DNA of 64,000 bases. It comes from Polyangium jinanense. GTDB taxonomy: Bacteria > Myxococcota > Polyangia > Polyangiales > Polyangiaceae. The translations under genes and the position numbers were made by a program. Positions 45,447 to 54,114 of this stretch are shown here, piece after piece (the first letter of the stretch is position 1; the number at the start of each line of letters is the position of its first letter). The stretch spans positions 31,029 to 95,028 of the forward strand of contig NZ_JAGTJJ010000044.1 of NCBI RefSeq assembly GCF_028435365.1, given 5' to 3'. The notes under the pieces are model-generated. The model did no database searches. It had not been told where the DNA came from and saw only the letters and a list, made by a program, of their open reading frames with translations.

Positions 45447-46766
45447 TCAGCACTTCGCAGGCCGCTTCACCGATTGCACACACTCACGCAATCCCGCGCG
45501 GAAGCTGCGGCGTGTGTTCATTGCTGACAAATCGACCCCGAGCTCGACGAGCGCTCGGGCCACGGCGGGTCGAATGCCCGTGAGCATGCAGGAGGCCCCT
45601 AAAAGGCCCGCTGCCTGTACGATCTGGATGAGATGATCGGCGACCTGCGTGTCGACGATGGGCACGCCCGTGACGTCGACGATGACGAATTGGGCGCGCT
45701 TCTCGACGACCGCCGAGAGCAATCGCTGCATGATCTCGGCTGCGCGCTTGGTGTCGATGAGCCCGATGATGGGCAACGTGAGGACATCGTCCCAGACTTC
45801 GAGGACGGGCGTGGATAACTCCTGGATGATGTCGCGTTGGCGGACGATGACCTCGTTTTGCTCTCGGACCACCTGGAGCTGCTGCTGGAGCTCCTGGTTG
45901 TAGGCTTGGAGCTCGAGCGATTTGCGTATCTCCAGATCTTCCGCTTGACGGCGACGCACGAAATCGCCGAGGCGTTCCGCCAGCACCTTGAGGAGGTGTC
46001 GCTCCTCCTTCAAGAACGGCCCTTCATCGCCAGGGGGCCTCTCTTCGAGGTAAAAGACTTCCACGGTGCCGATGGCTCTGCCATCGATCGCGATTCGTTG
46101 CGACTGACGAAATGGCCCTTCTTCAAACGATTCCGAGACGAACGTCTGGCCCTCGCAGACGATGCGGGCGCGCGTGATCTCCGGGTATTGAAAAGCTGGC
46201 GGGATGCTCTCGACAATACCTTGGAAAACCTCCTCCCTGGAGGCGGAATCGTCATGAGTCATCTCGGAGACATTGTAAAGACAATGGAGCTCCTTGACGC
46301 GCTCATCGATGCGATGCTCCACTCTCTTTTGACGTAATCGTTCGCCCACGACCTTTGCGACGGCGTTGATGAAGCGCGGCTTCCATGCCTCCGACGTTTC
46401 GTCCCCCTGCGACGGAAGATCGCGCGCATAAAACACCTCCACGACGCCGACGTGCGTGCCGTCGGCGATGACCTCGCAGAACTGCCGCCAAGGTGTCTCG
46501 GAAAAACGCGGGGTTTGAAAAGAGCGCCCTTCCAGGACGATCCTGGCGCCGACGACCTCCATGCCCTGCGATCCCGTCGATACAATCTCGAGGATGCCGT
46601 TCAGTTTGTCCTCCAGGCCCTTCTCGGCATCCATCGCGGTGCTCGCGACCCGATAAAGGCACTGAAGCTCGTCCTCGCGCGCAGCGAGCTCGCGACGCGC
46701 CCGCTCGAGGTCCTGGGAGAGCTTTGCGAGCTCCGTTCGGACGTCCCCACCCTCATTCACACGCAC
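45447..46766 (-). CDS. STAS-domain regulator with two GAF-like segments (RsbR-like)
   Basis: 439 residues. Two related sensor segments at about 35-150 and 165-280 repeat the same motifs (CLYRVASTAMD / CLYNVSEMTHD; GVVEVFYARD / GTVEVFYLEE), so they arose by internal duplication. A coiled region (LELQAYNQELQQQLQVVREQ) follows, then a STAS domain at about 320-435 with VDVTGVPIVDTQVADHL; the Thr in DVTGVP is the usual phosphorylation position. It resembles stressosome RsbR proteins. A GAF-histidine kinase is encoded upstream in the same direction. Confidence 0.85.
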   Translation of the reverse strand: MRVNEGGDVRTELAKLSQDLERARRELAAREDELQCLYRVASTAMDAEKGLEDKLNGILEIVSTGSQGMEVVGARIVLEGRSFQTPRFSETPWRQFCEVIADGTHVGVVEVFYARDLPSQGDETSEAWKPRFINAVAKVVGERLRQKRVEHRIDERVKELHCLYNVSEMTHDDSASREEVFQGIVESIPPAFQYPEITRARIVCEGQTFVSESFEEGPFRQSQRIAIDGRAIGTVEVFYLEERPPGDEGPFLKEERHLLKVLAERLGDFVRRRQAEDLEIRKSLELQAYNQELQQQLQVVREQNEVIVRQRDIIQELSTPVLEVWDDVLTLPIIGLIDTKRAAEIMQRLLSAVVEKRAQFVIVDVTGVPIVDTQVADHLIQIVQAAGLLGASCMLTGIRPAVARALVELGVDLSAMNTRRSFRAGLRECVQSVKRPAKC

Positions 46767-46937
46767 TCCCTCCCCGAGCTCTCGATCCCCGGAACTGTGG
46801 ATCGTTTGCCCAGACTGCCATGTTCCGTTTGCGAGGGAAACCAGAAACGCAAGCGCGCGGCGATCACGGCGACGAGCGACGCGTACCCTGCAGGACGACC
46901 TTGCTCCACGTCCGCACGGACCGCCAAGGTCGCCCCG

Positions 46938-47096
46938 ATGTCGCGTGGCCTCCGAAGCCTCTCGTTGCCCCTCTCGGCCCCCGTAGCAGTCGTGCTCAGC
47001 GCGTGCGCCGGAAGCATGGCGCCGGGAGCTGCGGCGCGTGCATCCACGGCCGAACCGATGACGCTCGTCGAGTTTCGGCTCGAGGACGTGCCATCA
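46938..47096 (+). pseudogene. Truncated lipoprotein gene, 5' end only
   Basis: A clear lipoprotein start (MSRGLRSLSLPLSAPVAVVL, then SACAG) is followed by MTLVEFRLEDVPSS. The frame then runs straight into the 3' end of the antisense histidine-kinase gene, with no homology there. The rest of the original gene seems to have been lost. It is the only feature I see in the 330-bp gap between the kinase and STAS genes. Confidence 0.4.
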
Positions 47097-48374
47097 TCAC
47101 GCGATCGGCAGCTCGATCGTGAAGCGCGAGCCCTGCCCGAGCTTGCTCTCCACCCTTATCGATCCGCCGAGCGCCTCGACGATCTGGCGGGCGATGTACA
47201 GCCCGAGGCCCAGGCCGCCGTAGTTCTTGGTCGGTACCCCACGCTCGAAGCGTTCGAAGATATGCGGCAGCCGATCGGGCGCGATGCCGATGCCTCGATC
47301 GGCGACGGTGAGCCAGGCCTTGCCGTCGAGGACCGAGAGCTCCACCTCGATCGGCTGACCCGCGCCGTACTTGATGGCATTGTGGACCAGGCAGGTCAAA
47401 ACCTGCTCCAGCCGCGCCCGGTCCCAGAAGCCCACCACGGGCCCGTCGATTCGCCATAACAAAGGGCTGCGCACCTGCGCGAGCTCCGTTTCGAAGCGCG
47501 CCGTCACCTCCCGGGAGAGCGCCACGAGCTCGACCTCCTCGCGGTGCAGCTCGAGCTCGCCGGCCTGGATCCTGCTGACATCGAGCAGATCCTCGACCAG
47601 CCGCTCCAGCCGCCGGCATTGCGCCTCGGCCCGGACGAGCAGCTTCGGGGTCCCCGAGGGGCTCTTCTGCGCTTCGCGCAGCAGGCTTTGGAGGGTGAGC
47701 TTCTGGCTGACAATGGGGGTGTGGAGCTCGTGGGAGGCGACATATAAGAAATCGTCCCGGAGGCGGAGCGCCGATTCCGCGGTGGCGCGGGCGAGCTGCT
47801 CCTGCTCGATCGCCTCGGTGAGCGCGGCCGTGCGCGCCGCGACGAGCTCCTCCAGGCGCTTCTTGGCGAGGGTCTCGGCGGAGAGGCGGGCGTTGTGCTG
47901 CACAAGCGCACGCAGGTCTGCCTGGACCACATCCCGAAACTGGGTAATCAGCCGCTCGTACAGCAAGCCGTAGCCATTTCGCTTGTCATCGAGCACGCAG
48001 ATGGTGCCGAAGATGTCGCCGCCGGGCCATTCGATCGGCAATCCGAGGTAGGAGACCATGCCACGCTCGAGCTGCGCGCTCGCCGCCCAGTGCTCGTCCG
48101 CCAGAGCGTCCGGGATCAAGAGCGGCAGGCGGGTGCGCAGCACGGCCTCGCAGTAGAGGCCGGCGCGGACGCGAACCCGCTCGTCGCGTCTGAACGGGTT
48201 GCCCATCGATTCGCTGGTGACGAAGACGACGAGGTCGGGCGCCTCGAACCTCACGACCATAGCATTGGGCACGCGCACGACTTCGGCAAGGAGATTCACA
48301 ATTTCCTGCCATTTTCCGATCATGCCGTCAGGTATCGGGAGAGCTGCCTCGCTCATGGAGTGATCCGGCACCAT
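47097..48374 (-). CDS. GAF-domain sensor histidine kinase
   Basis: 425 residues. A GAF domain spans about 15-150 (YCEAVLRTRLPLLIPD, GLPIEWPGGDIFGTICVLDD). A coiled linker is followed by DHp with ASHELHTPIVSQK, then HATPase_c with N-box HNAIKYG, G1 DRGIGIAPD and G2 GLGLGLYIARQI. Unlike most kinases, the H-box has HT where HE.RTP is normal. No membrane segment, so it senses a cytosolic signal. There is no adjacent response regulator; the STAS gene lies downstream in the same direction. ATG at 48356 (MSEAALPIP) is an alternative start. Confidence 0.88.
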   Translation of the reverse strand: MVPDHSMSEAALPIPDGMIGKWQEIVNLLAEVVRVPNAMVVRFEAPDLVVFVTSESMGNPFRRDERVRVRAGLYCEAVLRTRLPLLIPDALADEHWAASAQLERGMVSYLGLPIEWPGGDIFGTICVLDDKRNGYGLLYERLITQFRDVVQADLRALVQHNARLSAETLAKKRLEELVAARTAALTEAIEQEQLARATAESALRLRDDFLYVASHELHTPIVSQKLTLQSLLREAQKSPSGTPKLLVRAEAQCRRLERLVEDLLDVSRIQAGELELHREEVELVALSREVTARFETELAQVRSPLLWRIDGPVVGFWDRARLEQVLTCLVHNAIKYGAGQPIEVELSVLDGKAWLTVADRGIGIAPDRLPHIFERFERGVPTKNYGGLGLGLYIARQIVEALGGSIRVESKLGQGSRFTIELPIA

Positions 48375-48725
48375 CCGAGGAATCTATCACGCCGAGGCCC
48401 GTCGTCGTCATCATCCCACGCGAGCGTGGATCTCGGAACCCTGGAGGCAATCGGCATCACGAAAGTCCAACATCAGGACAACCCCCCAGGGTTGTTTTGG
48501 CTGGCGTCTTCGTCAATTGAGCAGGCGTGCGAGCTGTGATTGGCTCGGCACCCGCAGCGACCATGGCGATCACTGTAAAATCGTCAGCTCTCGCCTTCCT
48601 TTCCGCAGGAGCGCTGCGACCCCGAGGGCTGCGCTGTCGAGCACGCCGCGCCGAGCACCCGGGGGGCTCCCATGATGACCGGAGGGATCATGCGAATACG
48701 CCCTTCGTCCTCTCCATGGCTCAGA
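48375..48725. other. Gap with no recognisable gene
   Basis: No frame with homology or a clear ribosome site in either direction. The next bases are the boundary of array 7. Confidence 0.5.
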
Positions 48726-48771
48726 AACGGTACACAAGCAGATTTCGCTTGCCGCTTCCGCTGCCGCTGCC
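48726..48771. repeat. Short hexanucleotide array 7 with boundary sequence
   Basis: The boundary AAACGGTACACAAGCAGA plus TTTCGCTTG matches the one at array 6; only about four units of CGCTTC/CGCTGC follow. The array then stops directly against a piece of a four-helix gene. Confidence 0.8.
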
Positions 48772-48825
48772 GAATTGCTGCGGCGGCTGCGGCCGGTCAT
48801 CGAGAAAATCGGCGGGAAGGATGCC
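48772..48825 (+). pseudogene. Fragment of a four-helix-bundle gene joined to array 7
   Basis: 54 bases encode ELLRRLRPVIEKIGGKDA, which matches EMLRRLRPIIEKIGGKDA in gene 1 (37901-37954), with the DNA nearly identical. Homology starts exactly at the end of the array and ends abruptly. Confidence 0.75.
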
Positions 48826-48882
48826 CTCTCGCGCCCGCGGGGGCCGGGTGCATCGCTTGCACCCGAGGCCGTCCAAGGGCGC

Positions 48883-51171
48883 ATGTTGCGTGCTTCTTCT
48901 CTTTCACACGGCGCTGTTGCGCTCTTGATGCTCTTGCTGTCTGGTGTTCACGCATGCGGTGACGCCGGCTCCAGTGACGCCTCCACTCAACCCGCCACGG
49001 GCGGTGGCCCCGGAGCGGGCGGTTCTGGTGAGAGCGGTGGCGCTGGAGGCCAGGCAGGCGCCGGGGGACAGGGCGGCGCCTCGGGAGGCGCTGGCGAGGG
49101 CGGAGCTGGGGGCGGAGGCGGACAGGGAGGGATGCCCCCGAGCGTCCGTGGCAACACGGTGGCGACGGGTCCCCATTTCAGCTGCGCCATTGACGGCAAG
49201 GGGCGGATCGTATGCTTCGGGATGACGGGGCTTTGGTGGCTCGACGAGCAGAGCGCCACCCCGCAGGTGATCTCTCCAGACGGCGTCGTGTTCGCGTCTC
49301 TCGCGGCCACCTCGCGCGGGCTCTGCGCGCTGGATGAGGCAGGGGGACGGTGGTGCTGGGGAGAAGGGTATTTCGGGGAGGTGAACGGCCAGAGCAGTGA
49401 AGTCGACATGAAGAAAATGGACGAGGGCTGGCAGCAGATTTCCCTCACCCTCAGCGGTGGCTGCGGCGTTCGCGCGGCGGACGGCGCGCTCTGGTGCTGG
49501 GGGGCTGTCGGGTTCGACGAGCCGCAGGCTTCACCGATGACGCCGACCGTGCAGAAGAGCGGGCCTTTCCTCGAGGTCGTTCTCGGCAGCGCCTCCTCGG
49601 GGAGCCGGGGCGCGGCGATCCAGGCGGACGGCAAGCTGTTGACCTGGGTGCGCCAGAATCAGGGGATACCGGGGGCATACGAGAACCTGGCCCCCGAGGG
49701 GAGCTGGGTAGACGTCGCCACGCAGTGGCAAAACACCTGCGCGATTCGCTCAGACGGCACGCTCTGGTGCTGGGGAGAGAACGACTACGGGCAGTGCGGG
49801 CTCGGTCATCACGCGAAGGTCCTCGCGCCGACGATGGTGGGCAGCGCGAATGACTGGAAGGCCATCCAGATGGGCCACTTCAGCGCCTGCGGCGTGCGCG
49901 GCGATGGCGATCTGTATTGCTGGGGTTGGAACCGCTTGGGTCAGCTGGGCGTCCCCGTGACCCCTTCCACCGTCGTCGTCCACGAGCCCACGCTCGTCCT
50001 CCAGGGGGTCCCCGCGGACGGCTGCGACACGGAGGGCACGACCTCGGACTTCGCAAACAACCTGGCCCACTTCACCGGGCATGCTTGCGCGCGTCGCTCG
50101 GCGGATACCGTGGCCTGCTGGGGCGATGGTGCTCGCGGCCAGCTCGGCAACGATTTCACCGGCAAGACACCGAAGCTCCCGACGCTCATCCCCGGCGGCG
50201 AAGCGTTCTCGGGGATCGCAGGCGCCAACCTGCTTCGCAAGCCGGACGGCAGTGTATGGCGCCTCGGGCGCTTTGCGGTGCAGCCGCAGACCTCCTACGC
50301 CTCGGACAGCGAGGACGTCGACGTGTTCTCCCAGGTGCCCATCCCCGTGGCCAGCGGCGTCAGCGAGGCTGGTTTACCGGAGGGCGGCGATCTGTGCGCG
50401 ATCTTTGACGATGGATCGCTTGGCTGCGTCGAGCACAGCTCCTCCTACGATTGCAACAAGGAGGCGGCAGCGGTCTGCGAGTTCGCTTTTGTTCCCGTCA
50501 ATAACGACAAGGACTGGGTTCGCGTCGCGTCGAACCCTCAGTATTCGACCCAGGTCTGCGCGCTCAAGGCCGACGGATCGATCTGGTGCAAAGGCTCTCT
50601 CTCGGGCGATGGCACGGGAGCATACAGCCTGTCGATGGTGAAGGTCGCCGGGGGCCATACCTGGCTCGATCTTTCCTCGACTTTGGACTTTGCCTGCGGC
50701 GTGCGCGCCGATCATTCGCTCTGGTGCTGGGGGAGCATGGATTTCAAGAAGATCCCGGCGCCCGCGCAGATCGGCCTGGATACGGACTGGAGCGACGTGA
50801 GCGGCCGCTGCGCTCGCAAGCAATCGGGCGAGCTCTTCTGCTGGGATCAGTTCGGCAAGGGTTTCTCGTCGATCGGGAGCTGCGCCTCGTATTCGAGCGG
50901 GAATGACGTGGTGTGCTTCGTCAAGACAGACGGCTCGCTGTGGTGCGACGGCGACAATACGTACGGTCAGGTGGGTATCGAGGGCGAGCCTGTCCCGGGT
51001 AATCCTGTCCGCGTGGGCCAGGATTCCGACTGGAGCGTCGTCAGCGTCGGCGAGCGCTCGACCTGCGCCTTGAAGACGGGCGGCGGCCTGTGGTGCTGGG
51101 GCGTTGCCGACGGGCGCACCGGTAGGCCCGCGAGCTACAGCGATGTTCCGGTCGAGGTGACTCTCCCCTGA
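48883..51171 (+). CDS. RCC1-like beta-propeller lipoprotein
   Basis: 762 residues. The signal peptide MLRASSLSHGAVALLMLLL ends in a lipobox at HAC. A spacer of about 60 residues is almost only Gly/Ala/Ser. About a dozen blades follow with the RCC1-like phrase CALxxDGxLWCWGxNxYGQ (for example CAIRSDGTLWCWGENDYGQ and CGVRGDGDLYCWGWNRLGQ). Each blade carries paired cysteines, so disulphides likely lock the propeller. Such proteins are abundant in myxobacteria and face the outside. The open frame extends upstream through the four-helix fragment, but that part is not the signal. Confidence 0.85.
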   Translation: MLRASSLSHGAVALLMLLLSGVHACGDAGSSDASTQPATGGGPGAGGSGESGGAGGQAGAGGQGGASGGAGEGGAGGGGGQGGMPPSVRGNTVATGPHFSCAIDGKGRIVCFGMTGLWWLDEQSATPQVISPDGVVFASLAATSRGLCALDEAGGRWCWGEGYFGEVNGQSSEVDMKKMDEGWQQISLTLSGGCGVRAADGALWCWGAVGFDEPQASPMTPTVQKSGPFLEVVLGSASSGSRGAAIQADGKLLTWVRQNQGIPGAYENLAPEGSWVDVATQWQNTCAIRSDGTLWCWGENDYGQCGLGHHAKVLAPTMVGSANDWKAIQMGHFSACGVRGDGDLYCWGWNRLGQLGVPVTPSTVVVHEPTLVLQGVPADGCDTEGTTSDFANNLAHFTGHACARRSADTVACWGDGARGQLGNDFTGKTPKLPTLIPGGEAFSGIAGANLLRKPDGSVWRLGRFAVQPQTSYASDSEDVDVFSQVPIPVASGVSEAGLPEGGDLCAIFDDGSLGCVEHSSSYDCNKEAAAVCEFAFVPVNNDKDWVRVASNPQYSTQVCALKADGSIWCKGSLSGDGTGAYSLSMVKVAGGHTWLDLSSTLDFACGVRADHSLWCWGSMDFKKIPAPAQIGLDTDWSDVSGRCARKQSGELFCWDQFGKGFSSIGSCASYSSGNDVVCFVKTDGSLWCDGDNTYGQVGIEGEPVPGNPVRVGQDSDWSVVSVGERSTCALKTGGGLWCWGVADGRTGRPASYSDVPVEVTLP

Positions 51172-51210
51172 GCGTCCGGAGGGGCCTCGCCTGTCCCTGC
51201 GGCGGTCCTC

Positions 51211-51317
51211 GGAAGCGGCAAGCGGCAAGCGGGAGCGGAAGCGGGAGCGGAGGCGGAAGCGGAAGCGGAAGCGGAAGCGGAAGCGGCGTCGGCAAGCGGG
51301 CTCTGTTTGTGTGTACC
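51211..51317. repeat. Hexanucleotide array 8 with boundary sequence (inverted)
   Basis: GGAAGC/GGGAGC units with AAGCGGC and GGAGGC variants, followed by GGCAAGCGGGCTCTGTTTGT and GTGTACC. The latter is the reverse complement of the array 6/7 boundary with a two-base insertion. So this array has the same element edge in the other orientation. Confidence 0.85.
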
Positions 51318-51383
51318 GCTTGTCGCAGTCTGAGAGGCGTGGCGCTCGGCGAGCGAGCGTCAGCATCTCGGTCCACGCGACGA

Positions 51384-51797
51384 CTATTCGACCTTCTCCA
51401 CCACGAACCGCATTACGCCCGGCGCTCCGCGCTCCTGCACTTCCCGTCCGGTCACCTTCGCGGTCGTGCGGCCGCCCAGATCGAACTTCTGGGAATCGAA
51501 ATAGACCGCTCGCGAGCCCGAAGGGTCCGTCAGCTCCACCTCGTCGAGCTCGACGGAGCCGAGCTGCTTGGCGTTGAGGGCCTTGTTCACCTCGTCGATC
51601 GCCTTCACGCTTCCGGTCACGATGCAGATGTTGTCGTTGTGGAAGGTCTCCTTCACCGTGCACGGCTTCGCCGACGGGCGCATGAGCCATACCACGACCC
51701 CCGCGATGGCGAGCATCACCGCGAGGGTCGCGTACTGAACCGGCTTCGGGAGCGGCTTCACGGCGGGCGGCGTACCTTCGGGCGGGGGCGTCGGCAT
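51384..51797 (-). CDS. Small membrane-anchored protein of unknown function
   Basis: 137 residues. A Pro-rich cytosolic N-terminus, one transmembrane segment (YATLAVMLAIAGVVVWLM), and an exported domain of about 90 residues with two cysteines (AKPCTVKE, DNICIVTG). No known family is apparent. It lies between arrays 8 and 9 and has no operon partner. Confidence 0.65.
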   Translation of the reverse strand: MPTPPPEGTPPAVKPLPKPVQYATLAVMLAIAGVVVWLMRPSAKPCTVKETFHNDNICIVTGSVKAIDEVNKALNAKQLGSVELDEVELTDPSGSRAVYFDSQKFDLGGRTTAKVTGREVQERGAPGVMRFVVEKVE

Positions 51798-51892
51798 CGG
51801 TCAGGTCTGGATCAGAAATCCTGAAGCACCAGCTCAATTGGGCGCTCGTGTCTCGAATTGGGCGGGCCCCCGCATCCAAGGGGGCCCCGCAC

Positions 51893-52102
51893 CTATCTGT
51901 GCCGCCTCATCGCTCGAAGAAGCTTGCCCACGGCCTCATGGGCCGTGCGAGCCGCGCTGGTGGCGTCGCTTTCGGTGACCAGTCCAAAGAGCTGTGCCGC
52001 TGCCTCGTGGGCAACGGACGCGGCATCGAGGTCGCCTGCCGCCGCTGCCGTCACCTCGCCCTGTAGGAGCACGGGCAGGAGGGGCCGGCCGGGATGCCCC
52101 AA
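51893..52102 (-). pseudogene. Possible remnant of a helical protein
   Basis: A 69-codon frame whose last 50 residues look helical and protein-like (GDLDAASVAHEAAAQLFGLV, ARTAHEAVGKLLRAM). The first 20 codons do not. It may be the 3' end of a lost gene or chance. It is the only candidate between 51.8 and 52.2 kb. Confidence 0.25.
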
Positions 52103-52209
52103 AGGGCGGCCAAGAGGTCCGAAGTGGCACCAACGCGCGCAAACAGCGCCGAGCCGTCATTAGCAGGATGCAAATCCCGCGGGGTACGCCGGGTCAGGGG
52201 TGACGGAAT

Positions 52210-52250
52210 CGGAAGCGGAAGCGGAGGCGGGAACGCGAACGCAAACGCAG
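52210..52250. repeat. Array 9, left arm (imperfect hexanucleotides)
   Basis: Starts GGAAGCGGAAGCGGAGGCGG and drifts into GAACGCGAACGCAAACGC. It is inverted with respect to the right arm at 52338-52384 (GCGTTTGC and GCCGCCTCC units). The two arms flank the sigma-factor fragment. Confidence 0.75.
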
Positions 52251-52255
52251 GCGGA

Positions 52256-52340
52256 TCACGCGAGCGCGAGCATCTCCAAACGCTTTCGGGCGAGACGCAG
52301 GCGACCATCGACGGTCTTCGCCTTGATGCCGAGCGACGCG
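52256..52340 (-). pseudogene. 3' fragment of an ECF sigma gene
   Basis: Encodes LGIKAKTVDGRLRLARKRLE then MLALA and TGA, closely matching the end of the sigma factor at 40320 (LDIKAKAVEGRLRLARKRLE, MLAPA). DNA identity continues to the point where array 4 meets that gene. The upstream part is absent, so it is a duplicated tail. Confidence 0.75.
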
Positions 52341-52384
52341 TTTGCGTTTGCGTTTGCGTTGCCGCCTCCGCCTCCGCCTCCGCC
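52338..52384. repeat. Array 9, right arm
   Basis: GCGTTTGC repeats followed by GCCTCC repeats, reverse-complementary in kind to the left arm. It ends at the stop codon of the amidohydrolase gene. Confidence 0.7.
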
Positions 52385-54061
52385 TCAGCGTCGATTCGCC
52401 CCCGCAAACCGGAGCGCCCGCCCCCCGCGCCCCGCCGTCGCCTTCCCCCCCTCGCGCTCGACCACGCCCCCGACGACCACGAACCGCATCCCCTCGGCCA
52501 GCCGATGCGGCGCTGTGAACGTCGCGCGCTCGTGGATCTCCCCCGGCGAAAACACCAGCAAATCCGCCCCGCACCCGTCGCGCACGCAGCCACGCTCGCC
52601 TTCGAGCCCAAGCGTGCGGGCGGGCAGATCCGACATCTTGCGCACGGCTTCTTCCAGGGAAACGAGGCGCTGCTTTTCGACGAGCTCCTCGATCACCCGC
52701 GCAAACGCGCCAAATCCGCGCGGATGCCGGCCGCCGCCCCCGCCGTCGGTGCCGACCATGACGAAAGGATCGACGAAGAGGCGCGCCACGACGGCCTCGT
52801 CCATCACGAAGTAAGCCGCCTCGGCGCCGTCCGGGCCGACGTCGATGAGGATGTCCTCGAACGGAACTCGCCGCGCCGCGGCAACCTCTTCGAGCGTCCT
52901 TCCTGCGAATGCGCCCGTCCCGAAAAGCATCGCCTTCGGACCGTTGCGTTTCTCCACGCGGGCGCGAAGGAATGCGGCGAGCTCGTGGCGGCGGCTGCGC
53001 ACCGCGTCGGCATAGGAGGACGGCGGGCGCGCGAAGTCGGGAAAAAGGACGGCGGTGGAGGTGTAACTCGCGGTGTACGGATACAGGTCGGCCGTGACGG
53101 GCAGGCCGAGGGTGCGGGCTTTTTCGATGCGGGCGAGCAGGCGCTCGGCGCGGGCGGCGCCGCGGCCGAGGACGATTTTCAGGTGCGCGATGTGCGCGCG
53201 GGCCTTGGCCTTGCTGCACATCTCGAAGAGCTCGTCGAGCGAGGATTCGACGCGGTCGTCGTCCTCGCTGCGGAGGTGGCTCATCACGACGCCGCCGCGC
53301 GCGCCGACAGGCTCGGCGAGGGCGACGAGCTCATCCATCGAGGCGCCGCGCCCCGGGTCGTACTCGAGGCCGGTGCTGAGGCCGAATGCGCCGTCGTGCA
53401 GGGCCTGGGCGACGAGATCACGCATTCGCTGGAGCTCGGCGGGCCTCGGCTTCGTATGGAGGGCGGCGCCGACGAGGCTACGGACGGTGCCGTGCCCGAC
53501 GAGGGCCGCGACGTGGACGCGCGGCTTTCCAGCGTCGATTTTCGCGAGCCAGGGGCCGATGCGCGTGGCCGGGCTGCGACCGTCCTGGCCGACGACGAGC
53601 GTGGTGACGCCCATGGCGAGCGCGTACTCGACATCGCCGAGCGGTGCGCCGTGGGAATGGGCGTCGATGAAGCCGGGCGTGACGACGGCGCCCGTGGCGT
53701 CGATCGTGCGCTCGGCGCGCACGGAAGGGTCGACGTCGCCAACGAAGGCGATGCGATCGCCGCGGACGAGGACATCGGCGCGGCGACGCGGGCCGCCCGA
53801 GCCGTCGATCACGTGGCCTCCGCGGACGGCGAGACGAAACACCTCGTCGGAGCGGAAGGGCGGAGGCGGAGGCGGAGGCGGCGGCGCAGGCGGGAGCGCT
53901 TGCGGCGGCGTCGACGTGAGCGGGAGCGTGTGCGGTGGCGGAGGCGCGGGCGGCGGCGCCTCGGGAGGCGGCGGGGACGCGGGCGGCGGCGCGGGGCTAC
54001 AGGCCGCGAGCAGCGCGAGGAGCGGGAGAGCGGGAAGGAGATGCTTTCGCAGGCGCGACAT
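52385..54061 (-). CDS. N-acyl-D-amino-acid deacylase-like amidohydrolase, lipoprotein
   Basis: 558 residues. Signal peptide with lipobox LLALLAAC, then a spacer of about 50 residues that is almost pure proline. The D-aminoacylase/amidohydrolase domain follows: GGHVIDGSGGPRRRADV, GFIDAHSHGA (metal HxH), STGLEYDPGRGASMDEL, SHLRSEDDDRVESSL, and GTDGGGGGRHPRGFGAFARV. It likely removes acyl groups from D-amino acids or related amides at the cell surface. The Pro spacer would keep the domain clear of the membrane. Array 9 ends at its stop. Confidence 0.88.
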   Translation of the reverse strand: MSRLRKHLLPALPLLALLAACSPAPPPASPPPPEAPPPAPPPPHTLPLTSTPPQALPPAPPPPPPPPPFRSDEVFRLAVRGGHVIDGSGGPRRRADVLVRGDRIAFVGDVDPSVRAERTIDATGAVVTPGFIDAHSHGAPLGDVEYALAMGVTTLVVGQDGRSPATRIGPWLAKIDAGKPRVHVAALVGHGTVRSLVGAALHTKPRPAELQRMRDLVAQALHDGAFGLSTGLEYDPGRGASMDELVALAEPVGARGGVVMSHLRSEDDDRVESSLDELFEMCSKAKARAHIAHLKIVLGRGAARAERLLARIEKARTLGLPVTADLYPYTASYTSTAVLFPDFARPPSSYADAVRSRRHELAAFLRARVEKRNGPKAMLFGTGAFAGRTLEEVAAARRVPFEDILIDVGPDGAEAAYFVMDEAVVARLFVDPFVMVGTDGGGGGRHPRGFGAFARVIEELVEKQRLVSLEEAVRKMSDLPARTLGLEGERGCVRDGCGADLLVFSPGEIHERATFTAPHRLAEGMRFVVVGGVVEREGGKATAGRGGRALRFAGANRR

Positions 54062-54114
54062 CGCGGGGGCCGGGACGGTTTTTGGAAGGCCCCCGCGAGA
54101 TTGTCAACACGCGC

